From positions 1,116,001 through 1,180,000 of the forward strand of contig NZ_BAAAXV010000009.1 in the NCBI RefSeq assembly GCF_039535785.1: 64,000 nucleotides of DNA. The letters run 5' to 3'. Below, in pieces: positions 25,133-34,776 of this stretch. How positions within the stretch are numbered: position 1 is the stretch's first letter; every line of letters starts with the position of its first letter. The position numbers and the translations under genes are program-made. The DNA is from Nonomuraea helvata (GTDB lineage: Bacteria; Actinomycetota; Actinomycetes; Streptosporangiales; Streptosporangiaceae). The notes beneath the pieces were generated by a model that saw nothing but the letters and a program-made list of their open reading frames with translations, ran no database searches and was not told the origin of the DNA.

Positions 25133-28100
25133 TCAGCGCAGGCGGGACTCGATCGCCTCGATGATCCGTGGACGCAGTTCCGCGGCGCGGATGACGGCGT
25201 CGACGGATCCGACCTCGACCGCGCGCTGGATGTTGTGCACGCGGTCGAACTTCGCGGCCACCTCGCCGAGCTTCTCCACGCGCACCGACGAGCGGAGCTC
25301 GTCGAGCTCCGCGGTCAACGCGGCGCGGTCGGTGCCGGAGGCGGCCGCGATGCGGGCCTCCAGGTCCCGCACGCGCGGGTCCGCCGCGGTGCGGGCGTCG
25401 ACGTCGCCGGAGAACACCACCGCGGCGGCGGGGGCGCCGCCGAGCACCGAGGCGAACGACCCTTCCAACGCGAGCACGGTCATGTTCGGGTTCAGCGCCT
25501 TCGAGAACACCACAAACGCTCCGCCGTGGTACCGCGAGATCACGCAGAACACGATGGGTCCGCGGAAGTTCACGATCGCGCGGCCGATCTCGGCACCGTA
25601 CTCCAGTTGCAGCTTCCGCATCGACTCCGGCGAGCCGTCGAAGCCCGACAGGTTCGCGAGCACCACCAGCGGCCGGTTGCCGCTGGCCGCGTTGATCGCC
25701 CGCGCGGCCTTCTTCGACGACCGCGGGAACAGCGTGCCCGCAGTGTAGGCATCCGGGCCATCGGTGGGCGGGAAGCCGCGTCGCGGCACCGACCGTGACT
25801 CGATGCCGAGCAGGCACACCGGCATGCCGCCGAGATGCACGTCCTGCACCACCGTGGTCTCCGCGTCGGCCATGCCCGCCCAGCGTTCCAGCACCGGATG
25901 GTCCTGGTCGGAGAGCGCCCGCATCACGGTCCGGATGTCGAACGGCTTCTTGCGGTCCGGGTTGGCCTCGGCGGAGAAGATCTCACCGACGGTGGCGAAG
26001 TCGCTGTCCGCCACCGCATGCGGGAAGTCGGAGATGTCACGGTTGACGGGGTCGGTGGTCTTCGCCCGCCGCGGCGCCTTCTCGCCGGGTGCGACGTACG
26101 TGTGGTCGTAGTACGACATCAGCACGTCCCGGGCGGCGGACAGGTTCGGAGCCCAGTACTGCGCCTGCCCGTTCGGGCCCATCACCCGGTCGTAGCCGCC
26201 GATGCCGAAGTTGTCCTCGGCCGAGACGCCACCGGAGAAGTCGAGCGATTGCTTGCCGGTGAGCACCATCGCCGAGTCCGGCGTCATCACGAGGATGCCC
26301 TTGGTGTGCATGAGCATCGTCGCCTCGGCGTTCCAGTACGGCTGCGCGCCGACGTTGATGCCCGCGACCACGATGTTGATCTCGCCGCCGTCCTGGGTGA
26401 ACTCGACGATCCGCTTGAGGGCCGCGGCCACCCAGTCCATGTTCTCGGTGCCCGACTCCATGGAGATCCGGGCGCCGGCGGACAGCGCGTACCACTCCAG
26501 CGGCACCTGCATCCGCTCCGCCAGGTCCAGCGCGGCGATCACGCGGCGGCACTCCGGCTCGGACAGCGCGCCGAGGGCCTTCGTCGGGTCGCCGAGCAGC
26601 ACGACCCTGGTGACGCCCTCCGGGTGCCGCCGGGTCGGCGTGGTGACCACGCCCGCGACGATCGCCGCGGTGTTGCGCCCCTTCGGCCGATCGACCGGCA
26701 CCAACAGGTGGTCGTCGTCGAGGTCGTGCTCGACGAAGTCGCCCAGCAGGCCGGTCAGCTCGTACGGGTACACCGTGTTGCGGCTGCTCGCCCGCAGCAC
26801 CTTCAGCCGATAGTCGTCGACCGGCTCCACCGGCTCGTCCGACGGCTCGCCGACGGTCAGCTCGGCTCCGCCGGTGGCGTCGAAGGAGATGCGTACGGCG
26901 ATCTTGGTCAACTCGCCGGTCTTCCGGTCGCGCTGCCGCGCGATGAACAGGATCTCCTCCAGCCCGGCGCCCGCGGTCGTCGGCCGCACGCGCCCAGCGA
27001 TCATCTCCATCTCCGCGCGGGTGATCTCGCTCGGCGGCCAGACGTAGACCACGATCCGGTTGGTGTTGAAGCGTTTCTTCGACGGCCGCCGCGACTGTGC
27101 GCGGCGGATCGAGTCGAGGCAGGTGGCGATGGTGTCCTCGACCGTCGGCAGCGCGACCAGCCTGCCGTCGTGCTCGCGCAGCTCGGTCAGGTCGCGGACC
27201 TGCGCGAACGCGACGAGGCGGTCGTCCGACGGGTTCTCCCGCGCCACGCACTGGAAGAGGTAGACCTCCTCGTCCGACGACGGCAGCCGGGTGAGGTCGA
27301 ACTTGCCCAGCCGCTCGATCTGCATCCGCTGCGCGATGTACGGGTGCAGGCCGCGGATCAGCCGCTCCTCGGTCATCCCGTCGGCCGACGGGCGGAACGT
27401 GAAGTGGTGGTGCATCACCGCGCCGCCCCTGCCCGCGACGGTGGCGGTGAGCCTGCGGACCTGGTCCGGCAGCGGGTGGGCGCTGACGACCTCGTGCAGC
27501 GCGGCCGCCATCGCGTCGGAGTCCTCTGGCTGGTTCTCCCAGCCGAGATAGATGTCGGCGTCGATGGCCTCCTCGCCGCTCGCCAGCTCCGCGAGCCCGC
27601 GCAGCGCGCCACCCAGCGCTTCGAAGCTCACCGCGGAGGAGACCACGCACGAGCCCGCGCGGTCGGCGACCACGAACGTGCAACCCGCGACCTCGCTGGT
27701 GCGGACGCCGGTGAGACCCTTGTTGCCGTAGTACCGCCGGGTCAGCACCTCCAGCATGACCGCGTTGTCCAGGTCGTCGCGGACCAGCCGCTGGCCGAGC
27801 AGCCGCACCAGCGGCTCGGTGGTGCGGACCATCTCGGCGATGCGCTCGGCGCGGTCCGGCGCGTCCGGGTGCGCGTCCAGATGGCGCAGGTTCTTGCGGA
27901 CGTCGGCGTAGACGCGGGCGCGGTTGCGGCGCAGCAGCGGTCGGCCGAACCACGCGAACACCACGCCGCGCGCGAGGTCGGAGACCACGGGGAAGCGGAC
28001 CTGGGTGGCCGCCAGCAGCCGCTCCAGCGCGAGACCGGCGGGCTCACGCAGCGCCTCGTCCGGCGGCGGCTCCCGCAGCCACGCGCGCAGCAACGTCGCG

Positions 28101-30598
28101 ACGACCGTGGCGTTGGCGGACGCGCGTTGCTGAGCGAGGAAGATCCGGAACACGCCGGCCTCGAGCTCGGGAGAGCGCTCCAGTTCGGTGACGCCGTAGT
28201 GCCCGAGCGCCTTGGCGAGCTTGCCCTGGAACGCCTCCGGCAGGCCGGCCCGCTCCACGTCGAGGCTCTGCAGGTAGGTGTGGAAGTATTCGCGGGCGCT
28301 GTGCACGTGGCCGGCGCCCCCGCCGTCCTCGCCTGCCGGCCGGTTGCGGCTCAGCTCGGCGAGGTCGGCGAACACGTCAACGAGCTGGAGCTCCTCGGCC
28401 AGCGGCCGGTGGCCGTCCTCGGTGGCCGTCCGGCGTGCGGCGAGGTATTCGTCGAGCACCCGGCGTTCGTCGTGCGGGTCGACGTCGAAGCCCAGCAGCA
28501 GGCTGCGCAGGTCCTCCTGGCCGCGCGTGGCGCGCTCCCGCGCCGGGATCTTCCCGGGCGCGGCGGGCAGGTCCAGCTTGACGGAGCCGGCGGCCGAGAC
28601 GCCCTCGGCTTCGGCGCCGTCGTCGGCGAGCGGCTCGAGCCGCAGCAGCGGTGCACCCGTCTCCACCTGGCTGCCCACGGACACGGCGCATTCCTTCAGC
28701 CGCGCCCTGAACGGCGCCCGCAGCACCGTCTCCATCTTCATGCTCTCCAGCACCAGCACCGGCGCACCCGCCTCGACCTCGGCGCCGATCTCCAGCGGCG
28801 TGGCGACGACCAGCGCGGGTGCGGGCGAGCGGACGACGCCGCCCTCGTCGCGGCTGACCCGGTGCGTCACGCCGTCCACCTCGAGCAGGTGGATCGGCCC
28901 GTGCGTGCCGGTGAGGATCCGGTAGCGGGCGCCGTTGACCACGATCTGCCCGGTGTGCCGGTCGAAACGGTCGAGCTCGACGTCGGCGGTGCGGACGGCG
29001 TCACCTGCTTCGACGCCGACACGGAACCGATGCGCGCCGACCCGCGCGACGCGCACCCGGTAGGCGACGCCACGCAGCTTGAGGTCCAGCGGCCGGCCGC
29101 TCTCGTGCTGCACCTGCGGGCGTCCGCCGAACGCCGTCGACAGCAGCCGCTGCCGCTCGGCGCGCTCCTCCTCCTCGTACGCCTCGATGGCGGCGACCGC
29201 CAGCGCGACGGCGGAGTGCCGGTGCGAGACGAGCCTGCCCTCGCCGCGCACGCGGTCTATCCAGCCGGTGTCCGCGACGGCGTCGATCACCTCGGGCTGG
29301 TCGAGCAGGTCGAGCACGAAGCTCTTGTTCGTCGCGCCGCCCTCGATGATCACCTTGGTCTGCGCCATCGCCCGGCGCAGCCTGCCGAGTGCCTCATCGC
29401 GGTTACGGCCGTAGGCGATGATCTTCGCGATCATCGAATCGAAGTCGGCGGGGATGGTGTCGCCCTCGCTGACGCCGGTGTCGACACGGATGCCCGGCCC
29501 GGCGGGCAGGTCGAGCCGCGCGATGCGACCTGGGGCGGGCGCGAAGTCGCGGTCGGGGTCCTCGGCGTTCAGCCGGGCTTCGATGGCGTGGCCGCGCTCC
29601 ACCGGCGGCTCCCCCTCGAGCCTGCCCCCGGACGCCACCCGCAGCTGAGCCTTGACCAGGTCGAACCCGGTGGTGATCTCGGTAATCGGATGCTCGACCT
29701 GCAAGCGCGTGTTGACCTCGAGGAACGCGAACAGCTTGTCGCCGGGGTGGTAGAGGAACTCGACGGTCGCCGCGCCGCGGTAACCGACCGCGACGGCCAG
29801 CCGTTCGGCCGACGCCTTGAGCTCGGCCGCCTGCACGGGGCTGAGCACCGGCGACGCCGACTCCTCGATGACCTTCTGGTTGCGCCGCTGCACCGAGCAG
29901 TCGCGGACGCCGAGCGCCCACGCGGTGCCCGCACCATCGGCGATCACCTGAACCTCGACGTGCCGGGCACCGGTGACCAGCCGCTCCAGGAACACGATGC
30001 CGCTGCCGAACGCCCGCGCGGCCTCCTGGCTGGTGCGCTCGTAGGCGTCGGCGAGCTCGACCTCGTTCGTGACCACGCGGATGCCACGCCCGCCGCCGCC
30101 CGCGGTCGCCTTCAGCATCAGCGGATAGCCGATCTCGGCCGCCGCCGCCAGAGCTGCGTCCAGGGTCTCCACGGCACCGCGGCTCCACGGCGCGACCGGC
30201 ACGCCGACCTCCTCGGCGATCAGCTTCGCGCCGATCTTGTCGCCGAGCTTGCGCATGGCTTCCGCACTCGGTCCGACGAAGGTGACTCCGACCTTCTCGC
30301 ACAACTCCGCGAAGGCCGGGTCCTCCGCGACGAAGCCCCAGCCGACCCATGCGGCGTCGGCCCCGGTCTCCACCAGCGCGCGCTCCAGCACCTTCAGATC
30401 GAGGTACGGGCGCGCGGACGCGGGGCCGAGCTCGTAGGACAGATCGGCTTCACGGACGAAGGTGGCCGTGCGGTCGACGTCGGTGTACAGGGCGACGGTC
30501 TCGATCCGTGTCCCGATCTCCGCGGCGATATCCCGTACGGCGTGGATGAGCCGCATAGCGGCCTCACCACGGTTGACGATGGCGACACGACGGAACAC
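25133..30598 (-). CDS. giant single-chain acyl-CoA carboxylase (biotin carboxylase + BCCP + carboxyltransferase)
   Basis: 1,821 residues from GTG 30598 with AGGAAGG upstream. The N-terminal biotin carboxylase has VAIVNRGEAAMRLIHAV, KATAGGGGRGIRVV and FLEVNTRLQVEHPITE. A biotinyl domain with ESMKMET follows (biotin on Lys621). A long central region of about 500 residues precedes the carboxyltransferase part (GINVGAQPYWNAEATMLMHT, NLSGFDGSPESMRKLQLEYG, GGAFVVFSKALNPNM, GGAPAAAVVFSGDVD). All functions of an acetyl/propionyl-CoA carboxylase sit on one chain, as in eukaryotic ACC, unlike the usual split AccA/AccD. The short-chain acyl substrate is not decidable. It is probably the original downstream neighbour of msrA before the island grew. 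Confidence 0.92.
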   Translation of the reverse strand: MFRRVAIVNRGEAAMRLIHAVRDIAAEIGTRIETVALYTDVDRTATFVREADLSYELGPASARPYLDLKVLERALVETGADAAWVGWGFVAEDPAFAELCEKVGVTFVGPSAEAMRKLGDKIGAKLIAEEVGVPVAPWSRGAVETLDAALAAAAEIGYPLMLKATAGGGGRGIRVVTNEVELADAYERTSQEAARAFGSGIVFLERLVTGARHVEVQVIADGAGTAWALGVRDCSVQRRNQKVIEESASPVLSPVQAAELKASAERLAVAVGYRGAATVEFLYHPGDKLFAFLEVNTRLQVEHPITEITTGFDLVKAQLRVASGGRLEGEPPVERGHAIEARLNAEDPDRDFAPAPGRIARLDLPAGPGIRVDTGVSEGDTIPADFDSMIAKIIAYGRNRDEALGRLRRAMAQTKVIIEGGATNKSFVLDLLDQPEVIDAVADTGWIDRVRGEGRLVSHRHSAVALAVAAIEAYEEEERAERQRLLSTAFGGRPQVQHESGRPLDLKLRGVAYRVRVARVGAHRFRVGVEAGDAVRTADVELDRFDRHTGQIVVNGARYRILTGTHGPIHLLEVDGVTHRVSRDEGGVVRSPAPALVVATPLEIGAEVEAGAPVLVLESMKMETVLRAPFRARLKECAVSVGSQVETGAPLLRLEPLADDGAEAEGVSAAGSVKLDLPAAPGKIPARERATRGQEDLRSLLLGFDVDPHDERRVLDEYLAARRTATEDGHRPLAEELQLVDVFADLAELSRNRPAGEDGGGAGHVHSAREYFHTYLQSLDVERAGLPEAFQGKLAKALGHYGVTELERSPELEAGVFRIFLAQQRASANATVVATLLRAWLREPPPDEALREPAGLALERLLAATQVRFPVVSDLARGVVFAWFGRPLLRRNRARVYADVRKNLRHLDAHPDAPDRAERIAEMVRTTEPLVRLLGQRLVRDDLDNAVMLEVLTRRYYGNKGLTGVRTSEVAGCTFVVADRAGSCVVSSAVSFEALGGALRGLAELASGEEAIDADIYLGWENQPEDSDAMAAALHEVVSAHPLPDQVRRLTATVAGRGGAVMHHHFTFRPSADGMTEERLIRGLHPYIAQRMQIERLGKFDLTRLPSSDEEVYLFQCVARENPSDDRLVAFAQVRDLTELREHDGRLVALPTVEDTIATCLDSIRRAQSRRPSKKRFNTNRIVVYVWPPSEITRAEMEMIAGRVRPTTAGAGLEEILFIARQRDRKTGELTKIAVRISFDATGGAELTVGEPSDEPVEPVDDYRLKVLRASSRNTVYPYELTGLLGDFVEHDLDDDHLLVPVDRPKGRNTAAIVAGVVTTPTRRHPEGVTRVVLLGDPTKALGALSEPECRRVIAALDLAERMQVPLEWYALSAGARISMESGTENMDWVAAALKRIVEFTQDGGEINIVVAGINVGAQPYWNAEATMLMHTKGILVMTPDSAMVLTGKQSLDFSGGVSAEDNFGIGGYDRVMGPNGQAQYWAPNLSAARDVLMSYYDHTYVAPGEKAPRRAKTTDPVNRDISDFPHAVADSDFATVGEIFSAEANPDRKKPFDIRTVMRALSDQDHPVLERWAGMADAETTVVQDVHLGGMPVCLLGIESRSVPRRGFPPTDGPDAYTAGTLFPRSSKKAARAINAASGNRPLVVLANLSGFDGSPESMRKLQLEYGAEIGRAIVNFRGPIVFCVISRYHGGAFVVFSKALNPNMTVLALEGSFASVLGGAPAAAVVFSGDVDARTAADPRVRDLEARIAAASGTDRAALTAELDELRSSVRVEKLGEVAAKFDRVHNIQRAVEVGSVDAVIRAAELRPRIIEAIESRLR

Positions 30599-30811
30599 GC
30601 GACCAAGCCTTCCTGCAGACGAACGATGCTTCACACGCCGGGCCACAGAGACTCCCGGCACTGTCCACCTTTCCGTCTACCGGCCGGAAGCGCCATGTAG
30701 GAGACATCGCATGCTCTGCCGCTCCAGTTGTAGCAACCGATCAAAGGCCGACGGCCGTCCGCACGTGACCGGGCGTGTCGGGACAGAGCAGCAGTGCACT
30801 TCGAGGGCCGG

Positions 30812-30970
30812 TCACGACTCCCCGACGTCAGCCCCACCGGGCAGGCCACGCCGGTGCCGCAGCACCCGTTCGGCACTCTGATGCCGACGGGTCCGCGCCG
30901 CAGTCATTTCTGCCTGTACTCGGCCGACGCACTCACCGTCCCAGTACTGCTGGTGATAGCACTCATCTCC
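30812..30970 (-). pseudogene. Degenerate msrA 3'-end fragment (copy 0, oldest)
   Basis: In minus sense, 30941-30970 reads as the TATCACCAGCAGTAC (YHQQY) part with an upstream GAGATGAGTGC arm. After about 60 unrelated bases, 30812-30877 continues with the GTGCCGAACGGG...CACCGGCGTGGCCTGCCCGG part of the msrA end, now with a short deletion that shifts the frame. It is the most damaged of four copies and the farthest from intact msrA. The rest of the gene-free stretch 30599-31112 shows nothing else recognisable. Confidence 0.7.
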
Positions 30971-31112
30971 AGGCAACAACTTGCCCCCGCAGACAACCAG
31001 GCTTCGAGACGCATGCAGCAAGCGACTCCGTCCGACTGTTCAGGAAATCCCCGCTCTCCGCCTCCAACGGAGTTCGGCTTTTTCCCGAACACCGAGGGAC
31101 TGGGCAGCACCA

Positions 31113-31649
31113 ATGGAGGCCAGGTCACAGCCTCAGAACGAGGCTGAAGTTCTGCGAGCCGGAATGACTGTGCTAGCTGACCGCCTGCCAGCTGGGTGGG
31201 ACATCCAACCGCTGAGCCACAGACTGCTCGATGCTCGCTTCGACGCTCTCTGGAAGGTGACAGCACCGGACGGAACCTCGGTCGTGCTGGTCGTGGAGGC
31301 CAAGCGGGTGGTGGAGAGACGTGACACCGCTACGCTGCTCCATCAGTTGAATGCTGCGGCGGACGAGCATCCAGGCAGCCGCGGGGTTGTCGTCTCTCGC
31401 TATCTGTCGCCACCCGTGCGTAAGCGGCTCTCGGACGCGGGCCTCTCCTACATCGACGCGACAGGGAACATCACCCTGAACGTCTCTCAGCCCGGTCTGT
31501 ACATTGCAGACCGAGGAGCCGACCATGATCCGTGGCGCGGTCCTGGAAGACCGCGCTCGTCCGATCTCGGTCCGCGCTTCTCGATGCCTTGGCCGCAAAC
31601 GATGGCCGGCCGCACCGAGCGCAGGGCAGTGGCCGCGACCACAGCGTAG
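31113..31649 (+). pseudogene. truncated nuclease-like/DNA-binding protein remnant
   Basis: 178 codons from ATG 31113. The fold-like core DARFDALWKVTAPDGTSVVL, VVEAKRVVE resembles a PD-(D/E)xK endonuclease strand pair (D...ExK). It is followed by SRYLSPPVRKRLSDAGLSYI and DATGNITL, RGADHDPWRGPGRPR. Proteins with this run normally continue for well over 100 residues with winged-helix repeats. Here the frame ends after about 30 residues of low-complexity sequence, so the gene is truncated. It lies between msrA fragment 0 and the sugar operon, as expected for a decayed island gene. Original role unknown; an AbiEi-like antitoxin or regulator is possible. Confidence 0.5.
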
Positions 31650-31733
31650 ATCAGTAGACCGTGTGGTCCTCCGCCTTCTCCGTCAAGCTGGCGCACGGGA
31701 TCACATCAACACATAGGGGTCGCGCTGTGGCAG

Positions 31734-32684
31734 TCAGGCGGACGCCGAGAGGCGGATGACCTCCACCTGGCCGTCCAGCAGGACCGGGCCGGCGGCGTAC
31801 GGAACCAGCAGCGTGTCTCCCCGCCGGAGCGACAGGTCGTCCTTGTCGCCGATCAGCCTGCCCTCTCCGGCCACCACGACCAGCACGCTGAAGCCACGTT
31901 CCAGGCGTTCGCCGCCATACAGGCGGCGAACGGCGAAGAACTCGTCCGCGGCCTCGGGCAGCAGTCGCGCCGGAGTACCGCGGAGTTCGTCGAGGCGTGA
32001 TGGCGTCCAGGCGCCGCGGTCGACGCACTGCAGGGCCAGGTCATAGCCGAGGCCGAGGTGGCCGCCGGCGAGGCCGAAGCCTTCGTACTCCAGCAGCACC
32101 GAGAAGTCGGTCGGCTCCTGCACCTCGACCAGCAGGATGCCGTCGCCGATCGCGTGCGGCAGGCCGGCCGGGCAGAGGATCGCGTCGCCGGCCGCAACCG
32201 GGATTTTGTTGGTGGCGGCGAGCATGGCCTCAGTCTTCTGCCCGTCCACCCAGCCGGCCAGCTCGGCGGCCTCCACGTCACGCGCAAAGCCCAGATGGAC
32301 GTACGCGCCGGGCCGCGCGGAGACGATCACCCATGCCTCGGTCTTCCCGTACGGCGAGGCGAGGTGCGCGGTGGCGAAGCGGCGGTCAGGGTGCACATGC
32401 AATGGCAGCCGCTGGCCGGCGTCGAGCAGCTTCACCAGCACGCCGGTGTCGGCGCGTTCCGGGCCGAGCCACCAGCGCGGGTCCGCGGCGATCGCCTCCG
32501 CCAGCACGCGGCCGTCGGCCAGGGTGGACAGTCCGGATGGGGCGAGCCCGAACCTGGAGGTCACCGAGCCCACCCAGTCCTCCGGGCGGTCGGGCAGCCG
32601 CGGCATGTTGCGGAACTCGGCGATCCGGCCGGCGCCGCGATAGAACGTCTCGGGCTGGTTGGCAGGCAGCACCTCGACCGTCAT
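31734..32684 (-). CDS. class I mannose-6-phosphate isomerase-like cupin enzyme
   Basis: 316 residues from ATG 32684, overlapping the kinase stop as ATGA. Cupin metal ligands are visible in LHVHPDRRFATAHLASPYGK, TEAWVIV and AGLPHAIGDGILLVEVQEPT, the usual type I phosphomannose isomerase order. It should interconvert an aldose-6-phosphate and a ketose-6-phosphate. It is last in a transporter-aldolase-kinase operon, so it probably brings the imported sugar (mannose-like or an unusual hexose) to the ketose form used by the kinase and aldolase. Confidence 0.8.
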   Translation of the reverse strand: MTVEVLPANQPETFYRGAGRIAEFRNMPRLPDRPEDWVGSVTSRFGLAPSGLSTLADGRVLAEAIAADPRWWLGPERADTGVLVKLLDAGQRLPLHVHPDRRFATAHLASPYGKTEAWVIVSARPGAYVHLGFARDVEAAELAGWVDGQKTEAMLAATNKIPVAAGDAILCPAGLPHAIGDGILLVEVQEPTDFSVLLEYEGFGLAGGHLGLGYDLALQCVDRGAWTPSRLDELRGTPARLLPEAADEFFAVRRLYGGERLERGFSVLVVVAGEGRLIGDKDDLSLRRGDTLLVPYAAGPVLLDGQVEVIRLSASA

Positions 32685-33877
32685 CGGTGTCCCTTCAGGG
32701 CCAGCTCCGCGAGGAAGCCGCCGACGAACGTGTCGCCGAGCCCGACGGTGGTGGGGTTCTGGACGTCGAGTGCGAAGCCGGGGACACAATCGACAGTCGC
32801 CCCCATGCGCGAGCGCAGCGCCGCCGCGAAGGCGACGGACTCGGGCCGCCGGGCCAGTCGGCGCAGACGCTCGATGTCCTCCTTGCTGAATTCGTCGCCG
32901 TGGCAGTAGCGGGTGGCCGCCATGACCGTGCCGGTGTCGAGGGCGTCGGCGTAACCGCCTGCGCCGAGCGCCACAGCCCAGTACTTCGTGTGCAGCACCA
33001 GCGTCGGCACCGGGATGAGCGCGTGCACCGCCGTGAGCGCCTCTGCGACATCCTCGGCCGAGAGCAGGTCGACCGGGCGCCCGATGTGCGACTGCAGCTC
33101 GTCCTCGTTCAGTCCGTACACGTTGATCTCGTCGAGCAGCGCATCCCGGACCCGGCGGCTGAAGGCGGGCTCGTGGTATGCCGCGTCCTCGAAGTAGGCC
33201 ACCGCCCCGTACGGCAAGTGCCGCATGTGCTCTTTCAGGGAGGCGAGCCTTTCGTCGAGCTCCGCCTTGTCGCGCATGGCGTTGAATCCGGAGATCAGAA
33301 AGATGTCCGCCTTGCCCAACCGGTCGCCGAGATCGTCGGTGAGCAGCAGGGCAGCGTTCGCCGGGTCGTTGACGTAGATCAGGCGGTTCGGGAACGGCGC
33401 GACGATGTCGATGTCGCTCGCCCGGACCCGCAGGCCCTTGTCGTACTGGACGATCAGGTGTGGGTAGAAGGTGTCCTCGACACCGCTGTTGATGTACTCG
33501 CAGTCCGCCGGCAGCAGCCGGCGGAAGGTGTCGTTGACGCTGACCAGGTGCAGCGTGGACGGCACGCCGAGCCGGCTCATCACGATCCCGCCCCGCACCG
33601 AGGTGCCGCCCAGAGTCTCCCGATGCGGGAACCGGTTCGCGAAGGTCGACAGCGCCGGGGCGGAGGCGACGAAGTGTTCGCCGCCTCCGCCCCGGGCAAC
33701 GTACCCGAGGATCGACACCACGAGGTCCCGCTCAGTGGTCACCGTGGCCGGCGACGTCAGTTCCGCGGCCACGATGCCGTACTCGGCGACAAGCTGTTCC
33801 AGGACACTGGTGGTCAGCTTCAACTCGTAGTCGACGCAACCGCCGAGGCCCAGGATTATCCGGGACGCGTCTGCCAT
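32681..33877 (-). CDS. ADP-dependent phosphofructokinase/glucokinase family sugar kinase
   Basis: 398 residues. The ribokinase-like fold with GLGGCVDYELKL at the start, NVYGLNEDELQ carrying the NxxE motif, and TTVGLGDTFVGG carrying the catalytic GxGD point to the ADP-dependent PFK/glucokinase family, first known from archaea and present in some bacteria. It would phosphorylate a hexose or hexose phosphate using ADP, giving AMP; nucleotide preference in bacterial members is uncertain. Placed between an aldolase gene (1-bp gap) and an isomerase gene (4-bp overlap), it most likely makes the aldolase substrate, a ketose-1,6-bisphosphate. Confidence 0.82.
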   Translation of the reverse strand: MADASRIILGLGGCVDYELKLTTSVLEQLVAEYGIVAAELTSPATVTTERDLVVSILGYVARGGGGEHFVASAPALSTFANRFPHRETLGGTSVRGGIVMSRLGVPSTLHLVSVNDTFRRLLPADCEYINSGVEDTFYPHLIVQYDKGLRVRASDIDIVAPFPNRLIYVNDPANAALLLTDDLGDRLGKADIFLISGFNAMRDKAELDERLASLKEHMRHLPYGAVAYFEDAAYHEPAFSRRVRDALLDEINVYGLNEDELQSHIGRPVDLLSAEDVAEALTAVHALIPVPTLVLHTKYWAVALGAGGYADALDTGTVMAATRYCHGDEFSKEDIERLRRLARRPESVAFAAALRSRMGATVDCVPGFALDVQNPTTVGLGDTFVGGFLAELALKGHR

Positions 33878-33878
33878 G

Positions 33879-34742
33879 TCAGTAGAGCGAGCCCTTGCCG
33901 GCGGCGCCGAACAGCTCGATCTTCTGGGCGGCGACCACCTTCATGGCCTCGATGCAGGCGGGCTGGATGGCGTTCGGCTCGCGCACCTTCCGATCGTTGC
34001 CCAGCACCTCGCGCATCTTGTCGTGGTAGGCGACCTTGATATCGGTGGAGATGTTGATCTTGTTGATACCGATTCGCGCCGCCTCGCGAATCTCGTCGTC
34101 CGGGTTGCCTGAGCCGCCGTGCAGCACCAGGGGGATCTGCACCCGGCTCTTGATCTCCTTGAGCAGGTCGAGCTTCAGCTCTGGCTTGAGGTGGGCCGGG
34201 TAGAGGCCGTGGAACGTCCCGATCGCGACGGCGAGGCTGTCCACGCCGGTCTGCTCGACGAACGTGACCGCGTCATCAGGGTCGGTGTAGATGATCTCGG
34301 CGGCGCCCGCCTCGGCGTAGCTGTCGTTCCCGCCGATCGTGCCGAGCTCGCCCTCCACCGACACGCCGAGAACGTGCGCGGAGTCGGTGACCTTCTTGGT
34401 GATCGCGATGTTCTCCTCGAACGGCTTCAGCGACCCGTCGATCATCACGGAGGTGAAGCCGTACTGGATCGCCTGCAGGATCTGCTCATAGGTGGCGCCG
34501 TGGTCCCAGTGGATCGCGATCGGGACGCTCGAGTTGTGCGACCGCTCGACGATGCCGGTGATCATCTCGCGGCCGATGTGCCGAACCTCGTCCGGGTGGA
34601 TCCCGACGATCAGGGGGGCGTTCATCTCCTCGCTGATCTCCACGATCCCCTTGAACATCGCCCAGTCGCTGATGTTGAAGGCGGGCACGGCGAAGCTGTG
34701 TTCGTTGGCGACGTCCAGGATCGCCTTGCCGGTCGTCAGCAT
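33879..34742 (-). CDS. class II ketose-bisphosphate aldolase (GatY/KbaY/FbaA family)
   Basis: 287 residues from ATG 34742 with AAAAGGAGAG upstream. Zinc-aldolase motifs are in order: FAVPAFNISDWAMFKGIVEI, IAIHWDHGATYEQI (catalytic Asp and metal His), GTIGGNDS, GTFHGLYPAHLKPE (metal His) and VLHGGSGNPDDEI (metal His plus phosphate loop), then NKINISTD. It cleaves a ketose-1,6-bisphosphate (tagatose, fructose or a relative) to dihydroxyacetone phosphate and an aldehyde. It links the ABC permeases to the kinase in one operon. Confidence 0.88.
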   Translation of the reverse strand: MLTTGKAILDVANEHSFAVPAFNISDWAMFKGIVEISEEMNAPLIVGIHPDEVRHIGREMITGIVERSHNSSVPIAIHWDHGATYEQILQAIQYGFTSVMIDGSLKPFEENIAITKKVTDSAHVLGVSVEGELGTIGGNDSYAEAGAAEIIYTDPDDAVTFVEQTGVDSLAVAIGTFHGLYPAHLKPELKLDLLKEIKSRVQIPLVLHGGSGNPDDEIREAARIGINKINISTDIKVAYHDKMREVLGNDRKVREPNAIQPACIEAMKVVAAQKIELFGAAGKGSLY

Positions 34743-34776
34743 TTTGTGCGTTCTCTCCTTTTGCGTGCTGGGTGTG

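Noticed and set aside
30661-30810. Possible tRNA or other RNA gene as an integration target
   Set aside because: No cloverleaf arms or TTCRA loop found; the msrA ends explain the integration pattern better.
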